From assembly GCA_026129685.1 (NCBI GenBank), contig JAHCHO010000014.1, positions 38,627 to 102,626 of the forward strand: a stretch of 64,000 bases of DNA, read 5' to 3'. Origin of the DNA: Fimbriimonadaceae bacterium (GTDB lineage Bacteria > Armatimonadota > Fimbriimonadia > Fimbriimonadales > Fimbriimonadaceae). A program made the position numbers and the translations under genes. Under the pieces are notes generated by a model, which worked only from the letters and a program-made list of their open reading frames with translations, searched no databases and had not been told where the DNA came from. Positions 1 to 9,500 of this stretch are shown here, in pieces (position 1 is the stretch's first letter; each line of letters starts with the position of its first letter).

Positions 1-1377
1 TTCGCGACGCCCATCCAACTGCTGTTCGCCCCGCTCGATCCGAACGGTCGGGTCACCGTCGGCGGTCTTCACTTGGAGCGTCGGATCGGGGTCCCGGGCT
101 CCTTCGCGACCGCAGCCTCGGGCCGACCGCACTTCTATGTCAACCGCGAGGGCACCCTCCTCTACGTTCCGAGGCGGTCCATCCGCCGCGTCTACGGGCT
201 GAGAATGGCCTTCCGCAACGGGGACCAGGCCTCCAACGTGATCGACGCGGAGGTCGCCGTCTTATCCGGTACGGGGTACGCCGAAGTGGATCTCGCCCTG
301 TACGGCCCGTCCGGCGGCACCTTCCGCGCCTCGCCGGGTTCGGTCCAGTTGGTGGGCGGTTTCACGCAGTTGGCGGCCGGCGCGCCGTTCTCGTCCGATC
401 CCTACGAGTTCAAGGTGGTGGACGTGGTGCTCGGGCGGATCGCCCTCAACCCGCTGGCCTACGACGCGATCGCCGCCGAGTCCGAAGACCCGACGCGGAT
501 CGACGTCAACTACGACGTGTTCGACTGGCGCATCCTGCGCGACGACTTCCGGGTGGCGGAACAGATTCCGGCCCGGCAGAAGACGCGGATGCGCAGCCTG
601 AAAGTGCTCGGCAACCCCGGCCCGGACGGTCGGCCCTACGGCGGGCTGGGTTTCTCGGTCCCGGCGCGGGACGGAACGCCGATCGCGACGGACGTGGCGA
701 TCGTGGACATGGAGTCGGGACGCTTCCTTCTTCCGGGAACCTATGTGGTCGACAAGTCCATCGGCCTGATCACGTTCTACGATGAGGACGCGAGCCGGGC
801 GGGTCTGCAAGGACGCGTGTGGGACGCGGTCGGCGGCCAGACGGTCATCGACTTGGGCGGGCGACGGGTTCGGGCGCTGTACGAGGTCGTCGGCGAATGG
901 GCGGTGCACTTTTCGAAGTCGGCCGACGCGTACGTGGCGACCGACGGTCGGCCCTCGCTCGGCGAATTCTTGGTGGGTGGTCCGCTCAGCGGGCTGGGAC
1001 GTCCGACACGGCTCTACTTCGCGCGCTCCGAACTCGGCAAAACGGTCGTGGTGGGCGAATGCTGGTACCGGGACTCGGCGAACAATCTGCGCCGGTTGAG
1101 CGGTCAGAGTTTTGTGATCCGCGAATCGTCCTCCGACATTCTGCCGTACCTCGACATCGCCGAGGCGGCGCCGGACGCGGTCGGCTTTGACACCGATCTG
1201 ACCTACGGGTACGTGGCGCGAGAGGTTCGCGGCGGCTCGATGCGGATTCTGGTGAGTCGGAACGCGGAGTCTTTCCACCTGTCGAACGACTCCGCGGAGA
1301 ACGTCCGAACCTTCGAGGCCTGGGGGCGCAACTGGCGGCGCACCGCCTCGGAGACGTTTGTGGGAGGCGACCGATGA
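1..1377 (+). CDS. Hypothetical protein, 5'-truncated by window edge
   Basis: The frame is open from base 1, so the true start lies upstream; a TTG at 73 is only an internal candidate. The stop at 1375-1377 overlaps the ATG of the next gene (ATGA), which points to translational coupling with the prepilin-like gene. The visible 458 residues are rich in beta-strand-like segments, Gly, Asp and Arg, with no catalytic motif and no membrane segment. I do not recognise the family. Its position directly ahead of a prepilin-like gene suggests that it is the C-terminal part of another pilin-like or secreted surface protein, but the N-terminus that would show this is outside the window. Confidence 0.75.
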   Translation, partial: FATPIQLLFAPLDPNGRVTVGGLHLERRIGVPGSFATAASGRPHFYVNREGTLLYVPRRSIRRVYGLRMAFRNGDQASNVIDAEVAVLSGTGYAEVDLALYGPSGGTFRASPGSVQLVGGFTQLAAGAPFSSDPYEFKVVDVVLGRIALNPLAYDAIAAESEDPTRIDVNYDVFDWRILRDDFRVAEQIPARQKTRMRSLKVLGNPGPDGRPYGGLGFSVPARDGTPIATDVAIVDMESGRFLLPGTYVVDKSIGLITFYDEDASRAGLQGRVWDAVGGQTVIDLGGRRVRALYEVVGEWAVHFSKSADAYVATDGRPSLGEFLVGGPLSGLGRPTRLYFARSELGKTVVVGECWYRDSANNLRRLSGQSFVIRESSSDILPYLDIAEAAPDAVGFDTDLTYGYVAREVRGGSMRILVSRNAESFHLSNDSAENVRTFEAWGRNWRRTASETFVGGDR

Positions 1378-3440
1378 CCCGAATTCGACGTGGCTTCACG
1401 CTGATCGAACTGCTGACGGTGATGGCCATCTCGGCGATCCTGCTCGGGCTGATCATCGTCCCCCTTATCCAAAGCTTCAACCTGACGCGTCTGGCGCAGA
1501 CCTACGCGGCGGTGCAGTCCACGGCTCGGCAGGTCGCCGACCGCATCGCGCGGGAGATTTCGAACGGCTCGAGCGTGCGCGACAACAGCGGCGCGGCGGG
1601 GATGGTGGCGGTGGTGGTTCCCGGCCAGGACGGGACGCCGACCGAGGTGCTGTTGCCCTACGCGAAGATCGACATCGTGGACCCGGCGGCGGGAGACCCT
1701 TCGGCCGTTCGCGACGGCGCGTTCGTCAACCCGGACACGGGGAAGGCGGACCCGACGATGTCGGTGCCGCGCGGACAGCCGGTTTTGCCCGCGATGCCGG
1801 GCCTTTCGCTGACCCGCTACTTCGTCGGTCTGGCCGATCCTTTGCAGACGGCGCCCGACGGAACCGTCGGACCGGGTCGCTACACGAACCCCTACGACGG
1901 CTTGCTCATGGTCAAGAGCGGCGCGAAGGACAATTTGTACGTCCTCTACCGGGCGCAGGTGCCGGTGTACCGCCGCAACGCGACGACGGGCCGGGTGGAG
2001 CCGAACACCGACCTGTTCGACTTCGACGGGACGGGCCAGCCGGTGCTGGACGACCCATTCTTCTTCGTCTTGCGGGACAGCGAGGTCGGCACCGGCGCCG
2101 CGGCCGCCAAGATCGCGCGGATTCGCCAGTGGCTCCGGTACGCGAACGTCGTCACCGAATTGAACCGCTTCGACAGCATCCAGCCCGTCTACAACAAGGC
2201 CACGCGCGCGGTGTCCTACGACGGCAACGTCCCGCGCCTGATTCCGCTCGTCCAGTTCAAGCCGACGCAACTCTCGAAGGAGCCGGCGACGGGGATGGTC
2301 TCGATTCGGTTGGGCGAGGAGTCCGACTCGATGACCTCGTACGGACCGGACGTCTACCGGACCGAGTTCGGCGCTTGGGTGGACGCCTCCATTCGGCACT
2401 ACGCCTACGACGCGGGGCAGACGACCGGACCCTACCAGGTCGGTCGTTTCGGCGGGGGAGTTCCGGGATTCAGCGTGTTCGCCTACGACCCGACTTCGGG
2501 AGGGAGCGACCTGACGGGAGGCACCGAACTGTTCGACGTCAGCGCCTACAGCGACGCGGTCGCCACCGGCTCGCCCTACCCCTTCGGCAACGCCGTCGCG
2601 GCGGCGAACGGGCGATCGGGCTGGATGTCCGACGTCAATCTGCGGAATCTTTTCGCGCCTTTCACGGTGAACGCCAAGACGGGTCGGATTCTCACGAGCT
2701 TCGGAGTGGACGAGATCGGCGACTGGGACCATGGCGGAACCAACAACTGGCCGACGACGAGCACGGGCGACACGGTGGGTCCGGCGGGAGCGGCGGCCAA
2801 CGCCCAGTTCACCGACCCGACGCGCGGCATCAACAACGCGTTCAACAAGCACTACCTCGAGAACGAGAACCTGCGCGGCGTGCTGCACCGGTTCATCGAT
2901 CTGCGCGTGACCCCGGGCGCGGGATCGGTGGCGAGTCCGCTCCATCCGGACCCGACAATCGGGTTCCGAAAGGCACGGATCGTGCCGGGATCGGAGGTCG
3001 TGATCGGACCCGACCAGAACCCGGGCGCGAACTACGGACGGCCCGTCCGGTACACCCGCACCACGCGGACGCCCGGCCGGAACCAGTACCGCATCAACTA
3101 CAACGATCTCGCGGAGCCGGACTACTCTCTGTTCGGCCTCTCGAACCCGCCCGCCGACTACGATCCCAACGACTTCGTGTCGGCGGTGTTCCAGCCTCGC
3201 TTCAAGGTCGGATACCTGCAACTGAACTCCGACCCGGCGACCCCGCTTCCGAGCGGGAACATCGAGGTGTACTACCGATTCCAGTTCTCTCAACGGCGCG
3301 ACGTGTTCGAGGTCGACTACGACACGCGCCAGGTCATGTCCGTGTTGCTGACGATCCGGAGCTACCCGCAGAGCAGCTACCCGGAGCCCCAGGCGGTCAC
3401 CTTGACCGCGACCGGGACGGTGCGGAACTTTACGCGATAG
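1374..3440 (+). CDS. Type IV prepilin-like protein with large C-terminal domain
   Basis: The N-terminus is a short basic leader followed by GFTLIEL and a hydrophobic helix (about residues 8-33). This is the class III signal cleaved after Gly7 by prepilin peptidase, and Glu5 of the mature protein is present. At 688 residues it is several times longer than a major pilin, so it is more likely a minor or tip pilin of PilW type, or a pseudopilin carrying a large surface domain. The rest is Gly/Asp/Pro-rich with no recognised enzymatic motif. It overlaps the previous gene by 4 bases and is 4 bases from the next. The prepilin call is firm; its exact role is inferred. Confidence 0.85.
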   Translation: MTRIRRGFTLIELLTVMAISAILLGLIIVPLIQSFNLTRLAQTYAAVQSTARQVADRIAREISNGSSVRDNSGAAGMVAVVVPGQDGTPTEVLLPYAKIDIVDPAAGDPSAVRDGAFVNPDTGKADPTMSVPRGQPVLPAMPGLSLTRYFVGLADPLQTAPDGTVGPGRYTNPYDGLLMVKSGAKDNLYVLYRAQVPVYRRNATTGRVEPNTDLFDFDGTGQPVLDDPFFFVLRDSEVGTGAAAAKIARIRQWLRYANVVTELNRFDSIQPVYNKATRAVSYDGNVPRLIPLVQFKPTQLSKEPATGMVSIRLGEESDSMTSYGPDVYRTEFGAWVDASIRHYAYDAGQTTGPYQVGRFGGGVPGFSVFAYDPTSGGSDLTGGTELFDVSAYSDAVATGSPYPFGNAVAAANGRSGWMSDVNLRNLFAPFTVNAKTGRILTSFGVDEIGDWDHGGTNNWPTTSTGDTVGPAGAAANAQFTDPTRGINNAFNKHYLENENLRGVLHRFIDLRVTPGAGSVASPLHPDPTIGFRKARIVPGSEVVIGPDQNPGANYGRPVRYTRTTRTPGRNQYRINYNDLAEPDYSLFGLSNPPADYDPNDFVSAVFQPRFKVGYLQLNSDPATPLPSGNIEVYYRFQFSQRRDVFEVDYDTRQVMSVLLTIRSYPQSSYPEPQAVTLTATGTVRNFTR

Positions 3441-3444
3441 CCCT

Positions 3445-6400
3445 ATGAACTCCCCCCGGACCTCTTCCCGAAACCGCGCGCGATCCGGCCAGACGCTGGT
3501 CATCGCGATTCTGACGCTGGGAGCGATCTTGGCGGTCGGACTCGTGTTCCTCGGGTTGATCGCGAACAACGTCGTCAACACCGGGGCGAGCCGACGGCTC
3601 TCGGTGGCGGCCCAACTGGCGCAAGCCGGGGCGCGCTACGCCCACGAGCAGCTGCTTTCGAGCGACGCGGGAGCCGACTGGCGCCCCACACCGACGGACT
3701 TGGGAGCCGGCAACGTGACTCGCGACCCGGACGCCCTCTACCTGCGCCCTGGCAGTGGCTTCGGTTGGCGAGACGACGCCGACCCTCAGGTCGACCTTGG
3801 CGGTCCGGACGGTCTGGGCCCGTTCAGCCGAACGAATTTCGACTCCGGGCGCGCGCTCGTCCGGGTGCGCTACGCGCCCGCCGATCCGAGCGTGTTCCTG
3901 ACCTCGACCGGTGCGCTGCGCGATCCGTCGAAGGTGCGTCCGTACCTGATCATCGAAAGCGTGGGTCGCCCGGGCGACATCAACCTGAACGACCCGACGA
4001 CGCTGCCCGCGGGCGGCGCGGTGACCTACCGGGGCTTCGCTTCGAGCGAGGAGTTTCGCGCCAGCCTCGGCGAGTTGCGGCGGCGCGACGGGCGCATCGC
4101 GAACACGAACAAGACGCTCGCCTTCGTGACGATCGGTCTCGTGGAGCGGGCCCGCTCGGTCTACAACAAGTTCGACGTCTCGACCCCGGTCGAGATCGGC
4201 GTGCCGGAGTCCATCGGGGTGCGATTCCTCGGCGCGGACGTGGCGTTCCCGATTCAGTACGGCAACAGCGCCCCCGTCCCCAACCTGGGGAACCCGGGTC
4301 TGCTGACCCCGAACGTGCCCTTCGGCGCCTCGACCCACATCAACGGCAACGCGGTGTTCTACGGGGAGTCGGTCTACAACCTGAACGCGACCCTCGGCGA
4401 GATGCTCACGGTGAGCGGCACGCTCAAGGGGGCGAACGACGACGCGCGCTTGACGATTCGGAGGGGATTCTACAGTGGAAGCTGGCAGACGCAGGTCACG
4501 AGCGTCGGCAACGCGACCTCGCCGAGCCTCGACAGCCGTTCGAACGACTTCCAAACGATCGAAGGCACGGTGCGGGACGGCTACGTGAAGCCGGACGCGG
4601 GCGGGTTCTCCCGAGGCGTCGGACGCATCGAGCCCCCGACCATCCTGCGTCGCGACCCCAACACGGGTTCGACCCGCTACGACCGGCTCACCAAGGAGAG
4701 CGGCAACGGCGACGCCGGCCTCTACGGGCACGGGCAGGGTGTGTTCGTGAACAACGGTTCGGACCGGCAGATCCGGTCCGCGCGGAACGATCGGGAACGC
4801 GCCGGCTCCGAGGAGTCCATGGTCTACGACTGGCTGAACCCGAACAACGGCCAGCAGGGGTCCGGGTGGCAAGGTCCGTATTATGTGCCGCGCGGCGCCT
4901 TCCTGAACCTGTTGCCAGACGGATTCACGATCACCCGCGATACCCGTGGTCCCGAGGAGGAGCGTGTTTGGCATCGCCCCGACGGGACTCCGAGCGCCCT
5001 CGTGACGATTCGCTACCGCGTCGGCAGCGTCGGTGGACGGCCGTACATCGTGAACAGCCTGACCCCCGGGGTGGACATCAACCAGGCGTCGATCGACTAC
5101 ACGCGGGGACAGCCCTTCAACGGGGTCCTGCTGTTCGACGGCAACGTTCGGGTGCGCGGCGTGATCCCGACCGACCTGCAGATGACGGTCGTGTCGAACG
5201 CCACCATTTACATCGAGGGCAGCATCGTGAAGGGCGTCTCCGTCGGCGGGGTTCGGCTGAACCGACCGAGCCGGTCCGCGATCGCGCTGTTGGCCAAAGA
5301 CTACATCGCCCTCAACACGACCCAGTTGTTCGCGCCGTTCGTCGGCCAGACGATCCGGACGAAGCAGGAGCAAGAGAACCCGTCCGGCTACAACCCGGTC
5401 GAACTTCGCGTTTCCGACATCCTGCACCTGCAAGCGGAGATGCTGCTCGATCCCAACTCGGCGGGCGTCCCGTCGATGTGGACGGCCTACGCGGCGGGTT
5501 ATCGCCCGATCGACAACCCCACCCTGCCGATGAACCCGGCGCTGTTGTTGACCCATACGGCGGACAACTCGGGGCCGACGTTCCTTTCGATGGACGTCAA
5601 CCTCGGTTCCGGCAACAGCACCTACAGCTTCTACCGAAGCCGGTTCCTGGGGGGGACGCCCGCCGGCACGTCGGTGGCGGACGGCGTTTACGCGTTCCCA
5701 GCGACCTCGTCGGCCGCGACGATTACCCCGAACTACGCGAGTTCGCTGATCGGCGGCACCGATCCCCGGATCACCGTCTACGGACTCGGCGATCCGGGCG
5801 TGCAGGTGTACCCAAGGTTCGAAACGGTCGGATTCCCGATCCTCATGAACGGCCCGACCCCCCAGGAGAACTACGCTCTGCGGCCGCACGAGACGAACTC
5901 GTTCTCGTTGCGCGTGAACCCGATCGGCACCGACCCGGTCAAGGAGTACCTGTTGGCGCGGGCGGCGATCGTTCCCCACGACGTCCGGATCGAGGCGACG
6001 CTCTACGCCGAGGACGGTTGCTTCTTCGTCATCCCCGGCCTGTGGTTCAACCCGAACCCGAACGATCGGCGAGAGAATTACAGCGAGGGGTCCACCGAGG
6101 AGTCCCGCATCCAAGCCCGAATTCGGCGCTACCAGGACTTCGGCGCCCTGCCGGAGGCCCCGTTCTACGGCGAGCCGCTCGACGTCAAGGTCTCCATCGT
6201 TGGCGCGATCTCCGAGAACATGCCGCCATCGATCGGCCAGCAGGCGCTCTGGCTTCAGAAGTGGGGCTGGATTCCCAACAAGCTCGGCGCGAGCGGGATA
6301 TCCATTCCGCAGGGCCACGTGCCGGCCTGGTACGACTCGAACAGCCGACCTTACGTGCCGAACCTGACCCTCACCTTCGATCCGGCGCTGGCGACGGGAC

Positions 6401-6531
6401 GGGTGAACGGTTTCGACCTTTCGCCCGCGAACCCCTACGTCCGTACCGACGACTTCGGGCGGCCGCTGGCCCCGATGCCCAACCTGCCCGTGAGTCCAAC
6501 CCTGGCCTACTTCGGCGAGGTGACCCCGTAA
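3445..6531 (+). CDS. Large membrane-anchored PilX-like surface protein
   Basis: The 1,028-residue product has a basic N-terminus, a single hydrophobic segment (about residues 17-41) and then a segment (AAQLAQAGARYAHEQL) resembling the region after the helix in PilX-type pilus assembly proteins. It lacks the GFTLIEL leader of true prepilins. The remainder is long, beta-rich and Asn/Gly/Pro-rich, as in exported surface proteins. The gene lies 4 bases after the prepilin-like gene, and its TAA shares one base with the next ATG (TAATG), so it belongs to the same transcript. A role as a pilus-associated minor subunit is inferred from position and topology. Confidence 0.7.
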   Translation: MNSPRTSSRNRARSGQTLVIAILTLGAILAVGLVFLGLIANNVVNTGASRRLSVAAQLAQAGARYAHEQLLSSDAGADWRPTPTDLGAGNVTRDPDALYLRPGSGFGWRDDADPQVDLGGPDGLGPFSRTNFDSGRALVRVRYAPADPSVFLTSTGALRDPSKVRPYLIIESVGRPGDINLNDPTTLPAGGAVTYRGFASSEEFRASLGELRRRDGRIANTNKTLAFVTIGLVERARSVYNKFDVSTPVEIGVPESIGVRFLGADVAFPIQYGNSAPVPNLGNPGLLTPNVPFGASTHINGNAVFYGESVYNLNATLGEMLTVSGTLKGANDDARLTIRRGFYSGSWQTQVTSVGNATSPSLDSRSNDFQTIEGTVRDGYVKPDAGGFSRGVGRIEPPTILRRDPNTGSTRYDRLTKESGNGDAGLYGHGQGVFVNNGSDRQIRSARNDRERAGSEESMVYDWLNPNNGQQGSGWQGPYYVPRGAFLNLLPDGFTITRDTRGPEEERVWHRPDGTPSALVTIRYRVGSVGGRPYIVNSLTPGVDINQASIDYTRGQPFNGVLLFDGNVRVRGVIPTDLQMTVVSNATIYIEGSIVKGVSVGGVRLNRPSRSAIALLAKDYIALNTTQLFAPFVGQTIRTKQEQENPSGYNPVELRVSDILHLQAEMLLDPNSAGVPSMWTAYAAGYRPIDNPTLPMNPALLLTHTADNSGPTFLSMDVNLGSGNSTYSFYRSRFLGGTPAGTSVADGVYAFPATSSAATITPNYASSLIGGTDPRITVYGLGDPGVQVYPRFETVGFPILMNGPTPQENYALRPHETNSFSLRVNPIGTDPVKEYLLARAAIVPHDVRIEATLYAEDGCFFVIPGLWFNPNPNDRRENYSEGSTEESRIQARIRRYQDFGALPEAPFYGEPLDVKVSIVGAISENMPPSIGQQALWLQKWGWIPNKLGASGISIPQGHVPAWYDSNSRPYVPNLTLTFDPALATGRVNGFDLSPANPYVRTDDFGRPLAPMPNLPVSPTLAYFGEVTP

Positions 6532-9500
6532 TGCGACGCTTCCTCGGTCTCGTCATGGCGGCGGCGTTGACGGCCGCCTCGTTCGGTCAGATCGGCTACG
6601 CGAGGCGCTCGGAGACGATCCGGGCGGGCGTGGTCGTGATCGGAGGCCAAGTTCGCGGCGGGGTCCCGGCCAACCTCTATCCCTACGTCTGGTTCAACCT
6701 GGACAACAATCGCACCGCGAAGCCGGCGGGTTGGAGCTTCGCGAACCCGCGCCCCGCGACGATCGCGACCTCGGCGATGGCGGCGCGTTGGAGCGCGATC
6801 GCTTCCGTCGTCGGCGGTCCGGGTCTCGCGGTCGGCGACCGGCTGACGAAGCGTCACGCGGCCTACTGGGAGGTTTCCCTGGCCGACACAAGCGAGGAGC
6901 AGATCGCGGACTACGACATGCTGTACCTGGCGATGCGGGCGGGCGCGAGCCTCAACCCGTTCGAAAGGGAGCGCCTACGCAAGTTCGTGGACCAGGGCGG
7001 CGTCCTTTGGGTCGAGATCGTCGAGGGCGCGGGCGCGGGCACCCCGGACGTTCTGAACGGCCTGCCGATCCCGGTCCGTCCGCGCGCCGTGTCGACGAGC
7101 GACTACGGCATCGACCTGGCTCAGCCGCTTCTTCGCTACCCCAACCGGATCAGCCCGACGGAGGCGCTCGCCCTCAACTACGGCGAAACCGGCACCGCGA
7201 TCCTGCCTTTCACGCTGGACGATGCGGGCATCGACGCGCTCCGGCCGCAGCAGACCACGATCGAGGCGGACGCGCGGAAACTCCGTCCGATCGCCGTCGG
7301 CCTCGGCGGGTCGCTCGTGGTCGGCTCGATCGGCGACGGTCTGATGGTCGTGTCGAACCGGGGCGAGTCGCGCATCCTGAACCGTGGCGTCGTTGGGAAC
7401 GGATCGCCGGAGGCCAACGCCCAAGCAATCGCGGGCGAGACGATCCGAGACGCCTTCCACAACGCGGCGGCGAAGCTCGCGCTCAACATCGTCTCCCTGC
7501 GGACCGGGTTCGGCTCGGTTTCGGGCGGCTCGCAGAAGACGGGCAGTTCCCCCATCGACGCGGGCGCGCCGATGCTCGGCAGCTTCACCACGCCGAACCC
7601 CTCGATCGGGGCCGGAGAGTTTCATCCTCCCGCGCTCTACAAAGGACTCCTGGTCGTGACGAACGGCAACCGGCTGTACGTTTACGACGCGAACCCCGGC
7701 AACGACGTGGACGGCGACGGTGACCCGGACGACGGCGAACGGGACTACGCGCGGGGGTTTGGATACGACCTGCTTTGGTCGTCCGCGGCGGGCGGCGGAA
7801 CGCTCTCGTCCCCCACCTGCGCCGAGGTGCCGGGCGCGCCGGTGAAGGACCAGATTCTGGTGACGACGGTCGCGGGCGAACTGGTCGCCTTCGACGCGTT
7901 CAACCTGGGTGCCGACGGTCGGGTGCGCCCGGGACCGGCGACGCCGCTTTACACGGTCAGCCCCCCCGGCGGGGCGGGCACCTCCACCGAAGCCTACGCG
8001 CCGACGGTACAGGAAGGCTACGCCTATGTCGCCGACACGGTCGGGTCCTCCAACCGGGTCGCCCGGGTCTGGGCCGCCGATCTCGCCACGGGCACGAACG
8101 TTCGCTCGACCACCGACTGGATCGTGGGCGGGGCGGGCACGAACCTCCTGCGCGAGACGGGCGGTTCGCCGACCGTCGGCTACGTTCCGGTCCGGGACAA
8201 TTCGGGCGCGATGGACCGAGTTTTGTACCTCGCGACGAAGCCGCGTCCGGGCGGCGGCGGACCGAGCGCGACGGCGGGGATCAGCAGTCTGTGGCTCGGT
8301 GCGCGCGGGGAAAGCCCGACGGAGTGGCAGACGCGCACGGTGGGAAGCACGACCGAACTCATCGTGACGACGCGGGCCGCGCTTCAGGGGCTAACCATTT
8401 ACCGTCCCGACGCGACGAGTGGCCTGGGGCTCAAGCTCACGCTGCTCAAACCGACGGGCGATCCTTATACCGCCGCCGAGATGAACGCCATGTTCACGGG
8501 CGCGGTGAGCCAGCCGTCGCCGGGCACCCTCGTGTTCGGGATGAACTCGACGTCGGTCATCCCGCCGGAAGCGGGCGTTCGGATCGACTACACGCTCGAT
8601 TGGGGTACCGGAAACCCGGGCGCGACCAACCTGCTCGTGCGCGGCCAGATCTACCTGCCCGACGACGCCGACCTGACGCGCACCATCTTCCCGAGCGTCG
8701 CCCTCGCCCCGAACGGCAACCTGTTCGCGGTGTCCGGCGCGCCGGGCAAGGGCGGCTCGCTTTTCTGCCTGCGCGAGGAAGGGCGCGGCACGTTCAACCT
8801 GCTCTACCGCTGGGACCTCTATCCCGAACACACGATCCGGTTGAACCAGGCGAACCCGGTCACCTACGCGGAAACCCTGTTCGACGAGGATCCGGTCGCG
8901 CAACTGGCGGGGCCGTTCTTGGCGGGGCGCCTGGCGAACCTGGCTTTCAAGAGCGGGCCGGCGGTTCGCGGCGATACCGTGTACGTCGTCGCATCTGCGA
9001 CGAAGAACGTCTTCGTCGACATCACGATCGTGCTCGCGTTCGACGCCAACCCGGGGCCGCGCGAGATCACCGTCGGAAGCATCCCGGATCGGTTCAGCAT
9101 CGTCCAGCCGGACATCGCGCGAAGCGCGACGCGGAACGATCCGCGCACCTTCAACAGCTTCCAGATGAACCAGTTCCGTTACGAGAAGAGCGACGACGGA
9201 ACCAAAGGGGTCGTCCGCTTCGACACGCTGATGACGACGAACCGGGGGCCGATCACCAACGCGCTGAGCACCAGCCAACCGGTGGTGATCCGACGCGCCG
9301 GCGCTCCGGACCAACTCGTCGAGCCGGGCGCGACGGGCGGAAACTGGAGTCCGTTGCGTTGGTACATGGTTTTGAACGGATACCGCAACAACAGCGCGCC
9401 GTTCGTCTCCGGTCACACGCTCTTCATTGCGGGCGACAGCGTCGTTCCCTCCCTCTTCGAGAACGGTTTCACGGCTCCGCCCAGCCGACGGGACGGCCTC

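Noticed and set aside
3430..6318. Long minus-strand open frame of about 960 codons
   Set aside because: It is antisense to a membrane-anchored protein with convincing topology, and its product is Arg/Val/Pro-rich low-complexity typical of a high-GC antisense frame.
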